Below, in pieces: positions 26,406 through 34,387 of a DNA stretch of 64,000 nucleotides. The stretch is from Sphingobacteriales bacterium (GTDB lineage Bacteria > Bacteroidota > Bacteroidia > Sphingobacteriales > Sphingobacteriaceae), in NCBI GenBank assembly GCA_025353765.1, contig JANXOD010000016.1, positions 310,001-374,000 of the forward strand, read 5' to 3'. Under the pieces are notes generated by a model. It did not search any database, had not been told where the DNA came from, and worked only from the letters and a program-made list of their open reading frames with translations. The translations under genes were made by a program, and so were the position numbers. Each line of letters opens with the position of its first letter. The first letter of the stretch is position 1.

Positions 26406-26756
26406 ATGATTGAAAGAACTGCAATGAAAATATCTTCTAAAAATTCCTTTGACAGGCTAATGCAGTATCTCCCTCATCATTATAAAAATATGGATGCACC
26501 GATTGGAACTTCCATCAAAGTTATGATAGTTGGTGATGGCGGCGGCAGCTGGATTATTAAACGAAATAATTTGTATTGGGAATTTGGCGAAGAGGATACC
26601 GAAAATGTAGTTTATATCGATCAACATATCGGAGAAATACTTTTTCTGGATGAGATTGACATCAATGAAATAAGACAGTATTGGCAGATAACGGGAAATC
26701 ATGAATTAGGAAGTCACGCTTTAAGAATTAGATACAAAACATATTTGCCAAAGTAA
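26406..26756 (+). CDS. SCP2-like small protein paired with YfiT/DinB
   Basis: The 116-residue soluble protein has SIKVMIVGDGGGSWIIKRNNLYWEFGE followed by a helix and ITGNHELGSHALRIRY. That order of a beta strand with GGG-W, an acidic strand and a closing GNxELG resembles the C-terminal SCP2-like domain of mycothiol-dependent maleylpyruvate isomerases. It lies 16 bases ahead of the YfiT gene, so it may be a separate subunit for the same thiol chemistry. The fold call is inference. An alternative start is at 26424 (MKISSKNSF). Confidence 0.45.
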   Translation: MIERTAMKISSKNSFDRLMQYLPHHYKNMDAPIGTSIKVMIVGDGGGSWIIKRNNLYWEFGEEDTENVVYIDQHIGEILFLDEIDINEIRQYWQITGNHELGSHALRIRYKTYLPK

Positions 26757-26772
26757 TTTATATATTTAATAC

Positions 26773-27315
26773 ATGAGTAATGATTTAGCAGATCTACGTT
26801 ATCCCATTGGGAGGTATCAAATTAATGAGAATAATATTGATGAGCTTCAGATTAATACATGGATAAGCGAGATAGAACAATTACCACGACGTTTAAAAAA
26901 TGAAGTCTCGGGATTAACAGATGTACAATTAGATACGCCCTACCGTACAGATGGTTGGACATTACGTCAGGTAATTCATCACCTTCCCGATAGCCATATG
27001 AATGCATATATACGGTTTAAACTTGCTTTTACAGAAGATAGCCCAACTATCAGGCCTTATTATGAAGATCGATGGGCAGATTGCGAGGAAGCAAAATATG
27101 CTCCTGTACAGGCCTCTTTTGATCTGTTGGATAGCTTGCACACAAGGTGGATTTTATTTTTGAAGACCATGAAGCAAGAAGATTTCAATCGGGCATTCCA
27201 TCATCCCGAGCACAATAAAAACTTTAAACTAAAAGAAATTGTAGGTATGTATGCCTGGCATGGAAATCATCATTTAGCACATATTACAGAAACCAAGAAC
27301 CGGAATAATTGGTAA
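26773..27315 (+). CDS. YfiT family DinB-like bacillithiol transferase
   Basis: This is a DinB-fold, metal-dependent thiol S-transferase. The residues match YfiT: DLRYPIGRY at the N-terminus, WTLRQVIHHLPDSHMNAYIRFKLA (about 58-81) with the first His ligand, and YAWHGNHHLAHI (about 163-174) with the other His ligands. YfiT-type proteins conjugate bacillithiol or related thiols to electrophiles. The length of 180 is normal. It is preceded by the SCP2-like gene, giving a possible two-part detoxification unit. Confidence 0.9.
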   Translation: MSNDLADLRYPIGRYQINENNIDELQINTWISEIEQLPRRLKNEVSGLTDVQLDTPYRTDGWTLRQVIHHLPDSHMNAYIRFKLAFTEDSPTIRPYYEDRWADCEEAKYAPVQASFDLLDSLHTRWILFLKTMKQEDFNRAFHHPEHNKNFKLKEIVGMYAWHGNHHLAHITETKNRNNW

Positions 27316-27329
27316 AAGGGATCTTTAAA

Positions 27330-28163
27330 TCAGAATACATTAAATAAATTATACTCCAATCTTAACAGATACATATTTTTTGTAGTACGTTGCATATTAC
27401 CACAAAGCTGCTGGCGCTTGGAAATATCAATTCGCGTTTTACTGTTCAATATAAGTTGGAGAGCCGGAGCGATGTCCATAAAATTTTGACTTGTGCCGAT
27501 GTTAGATTTACCTAAAAACTCCAAATAGATATTCAAATTCGGCTGATCGTAACTTTCATAAACCTTCGGAAATAATAGATAGCCCGATGAAAACGTATAG
27601 CCGATGCTTTGGTTTGCCCGATTTGGAGAAAGTTTATATCCACCATTATTATCGAAAACTTTCGTATAATTTACAGATCCGGATAAGGCAAGTTTATGCA
27701 GTAATTGAGTAAAAATTAATCCACCCTGTATTCCAGAATTATCTCCTTCCAGATTAATTTCATCACCATTTATTGGATTTTTAATATTTGAATAGCGGAT
27801 ATAAGCTGCAGCCCTGGAATGTCGCTGAATACTGTCTATGGATAAAAAACGGTATTTGGCGTAAAACCCATAACCTTCCAGTTTTTGATTCTCCTGATAA
27901 AAATTAGACAGGTACGCATTGGCATGAAGCATTAGATTTTTATGTACCCCAACCATAATTTCCGGTATAAACCGGGTTTTAAAAGAGGGCTTAAAGATGC
28001 TTTCATTTGTAAGACGTAAGCCAATAGAATTACGGGGCATAGTGCTTGCTGGTTCCGTAGAAACGTATAATTCCTGGGCATAAACAGAAGATGAAAAGAG
28101 GACTATTATCTGCAAAAAGAAAATAAGAGAGGGCTTCTTAAATGGTGTAAGGAAAGAAATCAT
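27330..28163 (-). CDS. Secreted beta-rich envelope protein
   Basis: From the ATG at 28163 the protein begins MISFLTPFKKPSLIFFLQIIVLFSSSVYAQ, a clean signal peptide of about 30 residues, and continues for 277 residues. The rest is beta-rich with alternating patterns (GYGFYAKYRFL, LFPKVYESYDQP), consistent with an outer-membrane barrel. I do not recognise the family. The ORF track begins at 28331 because four 42-bp repeats carry in-frame start codons; that longer form would put 56 repetitive residues ahead of the signal peptide, so 28163 is preferred. Confidence 0.65.
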   Translation of the reverse strand: MISFLTPFKKPSLIFFLQIIVLFSSSVYAQELYVSTEPASTMPRNSIGLRLTNESIFKPSFKTRFIPEIMVGVHKNLMLHANAYLSNFYQENQKLEGYGFYAKYRFLSIDSIQRHSRAAAYIRYSNIKNPINGDEINLEGDNSGIQGGLIFTQLLHKLALSGSVNYTKVFDNNGGYKLSPNRANQSIGYTFSSGYLLFPKVYESYDQPNLNIYLEFLGKSNIGTSQNFMDIAPALQLILNSKTRIDISKRQQLCGNMQRTTKNMYLLRLEYNLFNVF

Positions 28164-28338
28164 TTTCCTTGTCGTTTCAAGGGGTTTCTTTGTCGTGGAA
28201 ATCATTTTCCTTGTCGTTTTAAAGGTTTTCTTTGTCGTGGAAATCATTTTCCTTGTCGTTTCAAAGGTTTTATTTGTCATGGAAATCATTTTCCTTGTCG
28301 TTTCAAAGGTTTTATTTGTCATGGAAATCATTTTTCAT
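28156..28338 (-). repeat. Four 42-bp tandem repeats carrying RBS and start codon
   Basis: Units lie at 28156-28197, 28198-28239, 28240-28281 and 28282-28323, with a partial fifth copy up to about 28335. Units 3 and 4 are identical; units 1 and 2 differ at a few bases. On the minus strand the units contain ACAAGGAAA, an SD-like AAGGA, then ATGATTTC. The period of 42 is 14 codons, so all start codons are in frame with the gene starting at 28163. Confidence 0.9.
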
Positions 28339-28466
28339 CTTATGGAAACGATAAACTAGATACATAAAAGAGATCTATCTATGGATTAAAAGATCTCCCC
28401 AAATTTTAAAAATCCGGGAAGATCTAACTCTTAAATTTTGTTAATTGAAATGAGAAGCAATCAGAG

Positions 28467-28991
28467 TTAAATGGTAACGTGATATACTCTTGAGCTTCCC
28501 ATCACACCACTTTTATAGCATGGGAATGTAGTTTTGGCAGCGTATTTTTTGAAATCTCCGGAAGGAATAAAATCCTTATCTAATAGGGTGATCTGTACAT
28601 TTCCATCCAAAATTTTTGAAGGCACATTCATAAAATGATATGTATTTCCGAAATATTGATAATGGAAATCATCATTCACTTTAAGATGGTCGAAGTTGAA
28701 TGTAGCAACCAGTTTACTCACAGAAAACCCGGCATCTTTTACTTTCTTTTTAATCAGATCCAGGTTAACGGCTTTATCCTTTCGAAAAGTAAGAACATAC
28801 ATATTTTTGTTCAGATCCGGTTTTATATCACTAATGAAATCTAATGTTTTTAAGGCTTTTTGAGTAGCCAGCTGGCACATAGAGCAGGTTAAACCACTAA
28901 CCTGTAAATCAGCTTTAATAAATTGGGCCTTAGCAGCAAATGTAGATATGAGTATTACCGCAGAGGTAATAAGAACTTTTAACGTTTTCAT
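28467..28991 (-). CDS. Periplasmic heavy-metal-associated (HMA) domain protein
   Basis: A signal peptide (LKVLITSAVILISTFAAKAQ) is followed by an HMA domain with VSGLTCSMCQLATQKAL, whose CxxC is the Cu(I)/metal site (about residues 38-41). The domain keeps the ferredoxin-like pattern to about residue 100; the C-terminal part (FHYQYFGNTYHFMNVPSK) is beta-rich and unfamiliar. I use the start at 28991 (MKTLKVLIT); the track start adds 26 residues ahead of the signal peptide. A HYC_CC_PP gene lies just upstream, suggesting a metal-handling pair. Confidence 0.8.
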   Translation of the reverse strand: MKTLKVLITSAVILISTFAAKAQFIKADLQVSGLTCSMCQLATQKALKTLDFISDIKPDLNKNMYVLTFRKDKAVNLDLIKKKVKDAGFSVSKLVATFNFDHLKVNDDFHYQYFGNTYHFMNVPSKILDGNVQITLLDKDFIPSGDFKKYAAKTTFPCYKSGVMGSSRVYHVTI

Positions 28992-29081
28992 ATTTTTAAT
29001 TTTATATGTGTGAATTTTGAATAATGGATTAATAGCAATCATACTTTCGCCGATCGCCCAACAAAACAAAACACAAATAAA

Positions 29082-29474
29082 TCAAATACGGAAAACGCAG
29101 TTTTTAACGATTAAAGGAACTGTAGTTAAATCTGGCGGTCCGCGATAGGTTGGAGTAATAGATTTAACATCAGTTATTGCATTAAATGCAAGAAGTTGGT
29201 TAGAGAATAAAAATAAATCTAAACTGGTAGCGGGTGGAATTTTAAAATCTGAAAGAGCTTGTTGCTGATCTGATACTTTAACCTTAACGTGCCGGTCTTT
29301 ACAGCATTTATCAGGTTTAGATTTAGTTTCCTTTTTGCAGCATGTTTTTTTTAAAGGAGAATTTAACTGAATGGTAGCCAAATGATTTCCACAGAAATGA
29401 AGATTTAATGCAAAGCCAACTGTTGTACTTAAATACAACAGTGAGAAAGCTAACACTGCAATTCTTTTTTTCAT
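29082..29474 (-). CDS. HYC_CC_PP family protein
   Basis: The 130-residue product has an N-terminal hydrophobic segment (about 4-24), HFCGNHLA corresponding to the HYC motif, KKTCCKKE and KCCKDRHV as the CC blocks, and RGPPDL as the PP motif. This small Bacteroidota family has no known function, but the His/Cys clusters suggest metal binding. It is upstream of the HMA gene by 90 bases in the same direction and may be expressed with it. Confidence 0.75.
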   Translation of the reverse strand: MKKRIAVLAFSLLYLSTTVGFALNLHFCGNHLATIQLNSPLKKTCCKKETKSKPDKCCKDRHVKVKVSDQQQALSDFKIPPATSLDLFLFSNQLLAFNAITDVKSITPTYRGPPDLTTVPLIVKNCVFRI

Positions 29475-29699
29475 CTATACAAAAATACGCAATAATCTGT
29501 GTAAAGATTCACCTATTATTTAATTCTATTTCCCCATTTTTTAGCTACTGTTTTTAATTGACGCAGCGAATATAAATGGGAATATTTTTCACGTTAGAGC
29601 ATGAAATTCAACTGCAATAATAATAGAACAAACAAATTATTCTCTGCAAGTGTTTGGATAAATTCTAGTTAGCAAAAACAATAATTATATGATTTCTGA

Positions 29700-32378
29700 A
29701 TGAAAAAAATATGTGTAATACTATTCACAATTATATTCAATTATACAGCCTTTGCTCAAACTGTTAGAGAGGTAAGTGGAGCTGTAAGAGATTCTACAGG
29801 AGAAAGCATTATCGCTGCAACCGTAAAATTAATTATTGCAAAAGATACTCTTACTACACGCACAGATATAGATGGAGCATTTACTTTTAAGGCTGTAAAA
29901 TCTTCAACGTTCTTATTAACGGTTTCCAGTTTAGGATATCAAACCCTAAATAAACGGTATTTATACAATGATGATATTGCACCACTAAAACTTGATCCTA
30001 TAGTTTTAAAATCTGAGAGCAAATTGCTCGGCGAAGTGGTGATTTCTGGCAGACCAACAATAACTATAAAGGAAGATACTGTTGAATATCGAGCATCCGA
30101 CTATAAACTAAGAGAAAATGCCCTTACAGAAGACCTTTTAAAAAAATTACCGGGAATTGAGGTTGATAACAAGGGTAATATAAAAGCTCAGGGCAAAAGT
30201 GTGACAAAAGTAAGAGTCAATGGTAAGGATTTTTTTGGTGGGGATGTAAAAACTGCAACACAACAGTTGCCCGCAGACATTATTGATAAAATACAAATAG
30301 TAGATGATTACGGAGATCAGGCAAATTTAGCGGGAATAAAAAGCGGAAAGTCTGAAAAAATTTTAAATATTCAAATCAGGCCGGATAAGAATAAAGGATA
30401 TTTTGGCACTGGATCAGCGGCTATTGGCAATAAAAAGAGTTATCAGGCCTCATTAACGGCAAATTCTTATAATAATAAACAACAGCTTTCTTTTTTTGGA
30501 AATCTAGGCAATACAAGCAACTTGAATGGGCTTACTAATATGAAATCAATAGGTTTTAATTACCGTGATGATTGGAACAAAAAACTAACATCTTATGGTA
30601 GCTATAATTTTTCAAATCGTAATAATAATCTTGTAAGCAATGTAATACAACAAAGCAGTTTTTTAAATGCACTTATTTATAAAGATCAAAATAGTTGTAA
30701 TAAAACTATAGACAATAATCACAGGTTAAACTGGAATATAGAATATCGCCCGGATAGCTTAAGTTATATTAAATTTTCGCCTTCACTCAGTTACTCAAAA
30801 ACCAATGCGGATATAATATCAAACTACATTCAGAACAGTAATTCTCAATTAAGTTCTAAAGGGACAACAGCATACAATAATGGATCTAAATCACCACATA
30901 TTGATGGGAATATTTTATTAAATCACCGCTTTACAAAAAAGGGGCGTAATATATCTCTAAATTTATTTTCAAATAATTCTATAAATAACCAAGATGATGA
31001 GGTATTGAATGCATATACAAATTATACCATTGCCGGTAATAATGATTTTTATCAGCATCAGCAATTGGATATAGTGAATAGAAAAAGAAGTATCATAACG
31101 ACATTATTTTATAATGAGCCCTTAAGCAAAACAGCAAACCTTGAATTTAATTATAGTTGCAATTACACAAAATATACGAATGAGCGTAATACGTATGACT
31201 TAAAAAATATGCAGCGCACACTCATACCAAATGCGGATTTAAGCAATGATTATAATTATTCATTTACAACACATAGAATTGGTATAAATTATCGTGATGA
31301 TCAAAAAAGGCATAGTTATTCCTTAGGAGGAAATATAGAACCCTCTATTCTAAATGGGAATTCTGTCATATCGGGTGTTTTGATTCCATACCATAAAATA
31401 GGTTTCAATTTTGTACCGATTGCTTATTTTACATATAATTTTTCTAAAACACGTTCCTTTAACGTTGGTTATTCCGGCAGGAGCAATGAGCCAAATTATT
31501 CTCAATTACAACCTATACCCGATTTGTCTAATCCCCAATATCCGGTGTATGGAAACCCTGATTTAAATGCGGAATTTAATCATACTATAAATTTAGGATA
31601 TAATAATTTTGAATTTAATACCGGAAATACGCTGTTTACTAATATTTCGGCATCATTTACTAAAAATAAAATTGTTTCTAATGTGGTTAGAAGAACGGAT
31701 CCTAAAATTGGCCTTGTTCAGGAAACGGGATATTTAAATACGAATGGATTTTATTCTATAAATGGCTATTACAATTATTCGAAACCACTTGCAGAACGTA
31801 AATATGTATTTTCATTAACAGGTTCAGTTAATTATAACAATAGTATTTCGTTTACTGATAATTTAAAAAATGCAGGCCACAACTGGATTTTGTCACAGGG
31901 ATTAAATGCACAAATAAACCCAATTAAATGGCTGGAGGTTAATCCGGAAGTGGATTATACTTATAATCACAATTCAAATAATCTGATAATTAGTTCAAAT
32001 ACGCAAGTAACATCATCGTGGAGGTTAAATTTTAACAGCAGAACCTATTTCTTAAAAACCTGGTTAATTGGAACCGAAATAAGTAAAACATTTAATAATG
32101 GGTACAGTAGTTCTTTAACAGGTAATCCTCTTATTTTGAATACATACCTGGAAAAAAAATTTTTTAAAAATAAGAATGGGACTTTGCGCCTTCAGGCAGA
32201 TAATCTGTTTAATGAAAATGCAAGTGTCTCACATTTTGTATCTGCAAATTCTATTATTGATGCCCGCAATGGCAAATCACCCAGATATTTTCTAGTGACC
32301 TTTACTATGCGCTTTCAAAAATTTTCTGGCCAACAACCTTCCATGGAAAGGCCTGACAGTAATAATGATATGGATTAA
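29700..32378 (+). CDS. Outer-membrane beta-barrel protein, TonB-dependent-receptor-like
   Basis: The 892-residue protein has a short signal peptide (IILFTIIFNYTAFAQ region), a CarbopepD_reg-like domain (VSGAVRDSTGESIIAATVKL, about 25-105), a plug-like section (LLKKLPGIEVDNKGNIKAQGK and VRVNGKDFFGGDVK, about 145-180) and a long barrel (about 230-880). The barrel is of the OMP_b-brl_3 type. No TonB box is obvious. It probably imports or binds an unknown ligand; the nearby metal-binding pair is suggestive but not proof. Confidence 0.85.
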   Translation: MKKICVILFTIIFNYTAFAQTVREVSGAVRDSTGESIIAATVKLIIAKDTLTTRTDIDGAFTFKAVKSSTFLLTVSSLGYQTLNKRYLYNDDIAPLKLDPIVLKSESKLLGEVVISGRPTITIKEDTVEYRASDYKLRENALTEDLLKKLPGIEVDNKGNIKAQGKSVTKVRVNGKDFFGGDVKTATQQLPADIIDKIQIVDDYGDQANLAGIKSGKSEKILNIQIRPDKNKGYFGTGSAAIGNKKSYQASLTANSYNNKQQLSFFGNLGNTSNLNGLTNMKSIGFNYRDDWNKKLTSYGSYNFSNRNNNLVSNVIQQSSFLNALIYKDQNSCNKTIDNNHRLNWNIEYRPDSLSYIKFSPSLSYSKTNADIISNYIQNSNSQLSSKGTTAYNNGSKSPHIDGNILLNHRFTKKGRNISLNLFSNNSINNQDDEVLNAYTNYTIAGNNDFYQHQQLDIVNRKRSIITTLFYNEPLSKTANLEFNYSCNYTKYTNERNTYDLKNMQRTLIPNADLSNDYNYSFTTHRIGINYRDDQKRHSYSLGGNIEPSILNGNSVISGVLIPYHKIGFNFVPIAYFTYNFSKTRSFNVGYSGRSNEPNYSQLQPIPDLSNPQYPVYGNPDLNAEFNHTINLGYNNFEFNTGNTLFTNISASFTKNKIVSNVVRRTDPKIGLVQETGYLNTNGFYSINGYYNYSKPLAERKYVFSLTGSVNYNNSISFTDNLKNAGHNWILSQGLNAQINPIKWLEVNPEVDYTYNHNSNNLIISSNTQVTSSWRLNFNSRTYFLKTWLIGTEISKTFNNGYSSSLTGNPLILNTYLEKKFFKNKNGTLRLQADNLFNENASVSHFVSANSIIDARNGKSPRYFLVTFTMRFQKFSGQQPSMERPDSNNDMD

Positions 32379-32400
32379 TATTGCAATTAGTTAGTAATTC

Positions 32401-32440
32401 AACAATATTCATACGAATTATAGTCGATGAATATTGTTAT
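32401..32440 (+). terminator. Inverted repeat after the receptor gene
   Basis: AACAATATTCAT pairs perfectly over 12 bp with ATGAATATTGTT, with a 14-nt loop, 22 bases after the stop. The tail TATATAAAA is weak, so it may be a transcript-end hairpin rather than a strong terminator. Confidence 0.5.
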
Positions 32441-32474
32441 ATAAAAAAACCCATCCAAAACATAGGACGGGTTT
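32440..32474 (-). terminator. Terminator of the ompA-like gene
   Basis: On the minus strand AAACCCGTCC and GGATGGGTTT form a 10-bp stem (one A-C mismatch) with an 8-nt loop, followed by a T-run ending in TATAT. It lies about 25 bases past the stop of the OmpA-like gene. Confidence 0.75.
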
Positions 32475-32498
32475 AAATTAGTTTTATCTAAAATTTAT

Positions 32499-33173
32499 TT
32501 ATTGTGCGCTACTTTTAGCTTCTGCTTTTAATTTGTCATTAGCAGTAATTACAATCTCTACACGACGGTTTGCAGCTCTGCCAGCTTCAGTAGTGTTATC
32601 TGCAATGGGTTCTGTTTCGCCTTTACCTTGAGTATTTAAACGTGATGAAGCAATTCCCTGAGCTACAGCATAAGATTTTACAGAAGAAGCACGTTGCTCT
32701 GATAGGGTATAATTATGAGCATCAGATCCGGTATTATCGGTATGGCCAATGATCAGAACAGTAGTTTCCGGATTGTTTTTTAGTGAAGTAGCCAAGTTTT
32801 GAATATTGGTCATTGCTGCCGATTTTAATTGAGATTTATTAACATCAAACAAAATACCCGAATCAAATTTTACAATAATACCTTCGCCTTCACGGATAAC
32901 CACAGCACCGGGAATGGTTTGTTTCAATTCTTCGGCCTGACGGTCCATTTTACGGCCAATATAAGCACCTGCAGTACCACCAATTGCACCACCAATAATA
33001 GCACCAACAGCAGTATTACCAGCCTTTTTACCAATAATAGCACCTATTGTACCTCCAGCTATTGCACCAATACCGGCTCCTTTTTGAGTTTTAGTTAATG
33101 ATGAACAGGCACTAAATAACATGGCCGACGTTGCTATTCCTAAAATAGCTATTTTAATTTTTGTAGTTTTCAT
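32499..33173 (-). CDS. OmpA family lipoprotein with glycine zipper
   Basis: A signal peptide with lipobox FSACSS (Cys at residue 23) opens the protein. A glycine-zipper segment, GAGIGAIAGGTIGAIIGKKAG and a similar repeat (about 33-75), is followed by an OmpA C-terminal peptidoglycan-binding domain (about 95-212) with IIGHTDNTGSDAHNYTLSEQRA and AANRRVEI. It anchors the outer membrane to peptidoglycan. I start at 33173; the track start at 33485 runs far into the divergent gene and past the -7 box. Length is 224 residues. Confidence 0.9.
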   Translation of the reverse strand: MKTTKIKIAILGIATSAMLFSACSSLTKTQKGAGIGAIAGGTIGAIIGKKAGNTAVGAIIGGAIGGTAGAYIGRKMDRQAEELKQTIPGAVVIREGEGIIVKFDSGILFDVNKSQLKSAAMTNIQNLATSLKNNPETTVLIIGHTDNTGSDAHNYTLSEQRASSVKSYAVAQGIASSRLNTQGKGETEPIADNTTEAGRAANRRVEIVITANDKLKAEAKSSAQ

Positions 33174-33214
33174 AATTGTTTTTATTTCTTTAAAGAGGTT
33201 TTCAAAGTACATGC

Positions 33215-33222
33215 CAAAGATA
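33215..33222 (-). promoter_or_regulatory. -7 promoter box of the ompA-like gene
   Basis: TATCTTTG on the minus strand matches TAnnTTTG and lies about 42 bases upstream of the ATG at 33173. It supports the shorter start of that gene. The -33 element is unclear. Confidence 0.55.
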
Positions 33223-33261
33223 AAAGGAAAAATCAAATGATATAATTTTTGAAATTTTATA

Positions 33262-34101
33262 ATGAAAAATAAGAGGGTAATAAGTATTTTGGGTTGTGGT
33301 TGGCTGGGATTACGGCTTGCAAAAAATTTAATTTCAAAAGGTTGTTCTGTTAAAGGATCTACAACCACTGCCGAGAAACTAATTACGTTAAAATCTATAG
33401 GAATTGACCCGTATTTGATACAATTTTCGGTTTCTGGGGATGTTTCCCCTCTTTCAGATTTTCTTAATACGGATGTTCTTGTCATCGCAATTCCGCCGGG
33501 AAAAAGAAATACTGATAGCCAGGAGAATTATCATCACATGATTAATCAGCTTGTTGCTTTGTTGCCCAACAGCATGGCGAAAAAACTAATTTTCATTAGT
33601 TCAACTTCTGTTTATGGAGATACGAATAGTATAGTTAATGAAAATACTCCCCCTCAACCCAATACCGATTCAGGAAAATTGCTTGTTGATGTTGAAAATC
33701 AATTACTTCAGCTTAAAAATATAGATGTAATTATTTTAAGATTAGCAGGTTTAATTGGTCCGGGAAGATCACCAGCCAGATTTTTTGCCGGAAAAACCAA
33801 CATTCCTAACGGACTTGCTCCGGTTAATTTAATTCATCTGGATGATGCTATAAGCCTGTTTTGTAAAGTAATTGAAACTCCAAAAAACAATGGAATTTAT
33901 AATGGCTGTGCGCCAAAACACTCTACAAAACAAGATTTTTATACACTTGCTGCACAAAAAGAAACATTAACACTTCCGCAATTTTTACCAGAAAAAAAAA
34001 GATGGAAAACAGTAAATAGCGGACGGTTAAAACAAGAGCTTAATTTTGAATTTAAGTATGCAGATTTGATGGGATATATTTTAACCGGTCCCAAACTATA
34101 A
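33262..34101 (+). CDS. NAD(P)-dependent epimerase-like protein (YeeZ-type SDR)
   Basis: The N-terminal ISILGCGWLGLRLAKNL is a Rossmann motif of the YeeZ/extended-SDR type. FISSTSVYGDTNSIVNENTPP (about 113-133) carries the conserved SSTSVYG with a candidate Tyr, and LRLAGLIGPGRSPARFF lies near 164-180. Such proteins act on nucleotide sugars or unknown substrates. It is monocistronic: a long AT-rich hairpin follows its stop, then the TPP riboswitch. Confidence 0.82.
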   Translation: MKNKRVISILGCGWLGLRLAKNLISKGCSVKGSTTTAEKLITLKSIGIDPYLIQFSVSGDVSPLSDFLNTDVLVIAIPPGKRNTDSQENYHHMINQLVALLPNSMAKKLIFISSTSVYGDTNSIVNENTPPQPNTDSGKLLVDVENQLLQLKNIDVIILRLAGLIGPGRSPARFFAGKTNIPNGLAPVNLIHLDDAISLFCKVIETPKNNGIYNGCAPKHSTKQDFYTLAAQKETLTLPQFLPEKKRWKTVNSGRLKQELNFEFKYADLMGYILTGPKL

Positions 34102-34114
34102 AACAAAACTATCC

Positions 34115-34163
34115 TATACTATTTCTTATTTTTTACCAAAATATAAAAAACTAAAATAGTATA
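34115..34163 (+). terminator. AT-rich hairpin after the epimerase gene
   Basis: TATACTATTT and AAATAGTATA form a 10-bp outer stem around an inner TTTTTTA/TAAAAAA pairing. It starts 13 bases after the stop codon. It is probably the transcript end of the epimerase gene, though no strong T-run follows. Confidence 0.45.
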
Positions 34164-34165
34164 AG

Positions 34166-34173
34166 TATGTTTA
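34166..34173 (+). promoter_or_regulatory. Possible -7 box for the TPP riboswitch RNA
   Basis: TATGTTTA fits TAnnTTTG with one mismatch at the last base. It lies seven bases before the riboswitch P1 stem, so a start at the first P1 base would be natural. No -33 element is clear. Confidence 0.4.
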
Positions 34174-34180
34174 TATAATT

Positions 34181-34276
34181 GAAAGCTTACTTTGGGGTGG
34201 TTTCTTAGGAAACCTGAGAATATACCCATTGAACCTGATCTGGATAATACCAGCGAAGGAATATAAAGAGGCTTTC
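34181..34276 (+). ncRNA. TPP riboswitch (THI element), apparently orphan
   Basis: GAAAGC (34181-34186) pairs with GCTTTC (34271-34276) as P1. Between them lie GGGGTG, a GGTTTC/GAAACC arm, CTGAGA (34214-34219), GAACCTGATCTGG and ATAATACCAGCGAAGGAA, the conserved core of thiamin pyrophosphate riboswitches. This strongly supports a functional aptamer. No thiamin-related gene follows: the next items are a terminator, another hairpin and an opposite-strand tRNA. Confidence 0.93.
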
Positions 34277-34277
34277 A

Positions 34278-34314
34278 AAGGGTTTTGGTGCAGATCAAAA
34301 CCCTTGTTTATTTT
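34278..34314 (+). terminator. Terminator of the TPP riboswitch
   Basis: AAGGGTTTTG pairs perfectly over 10 bp with CAAAACCCTT (8-nt loop), followed by a T-rich stretch to 34314. It starts one base after the P1 stem and could be the switch-controlled terminator or a fixed transcript end. Confidence 0.8.
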
Positions 34315-34346
34315 GGGATAGTATATCATATTCTATCCCAAAATAA
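34308..34346. repeat. Perfect 14-bp inverted repeat
   Basis: TTATTTTGGGATAG and CTATCCCAAAATAA pair perfectly with an 11-nt loop. It partly overlaps the T-tract of the riboswitch terminator. It may be a second terminator, working in either direction, or a remnant of an element boundary. Confidence 0.7.
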
Positions 34347-34349
34347 TAA

Positions 34350-34386
34350 TACAAATAAAAAAGGATCAAGTAATTCTCAATCCTTT
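34350..34386 (-). terminator. Terminator of tRNA-Arg
   Basis: On the minus strand AAAGGAT pairs with ATCCTTT (13-nt loop), and a TTTTATTTGT tail follows. It begins one base after the encoded CCA of the tRNA. Confidence 0.7.
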
Positions 34387-34387
34387 A

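Noticed and set aside
28164-28331. Long form of the envelope ORF as the true protein
   Set aside because: It would place 56 repetitive residues before the signal peptide; the start at 28163 gives a normal one. The repeats are kept as a feature instead.
28156-28338. Could the 42-bp repeats be a CRISPR array?
   Set aside because: The units are contiguous with no spacers, and no cas gene is in the window.
33174-33485. Long form of the OmpA-like ORF
   Set aside because: The extension runs into the divergent epimerase gene and past the -7 box; the signal peptide with lipobox starts at 33173.
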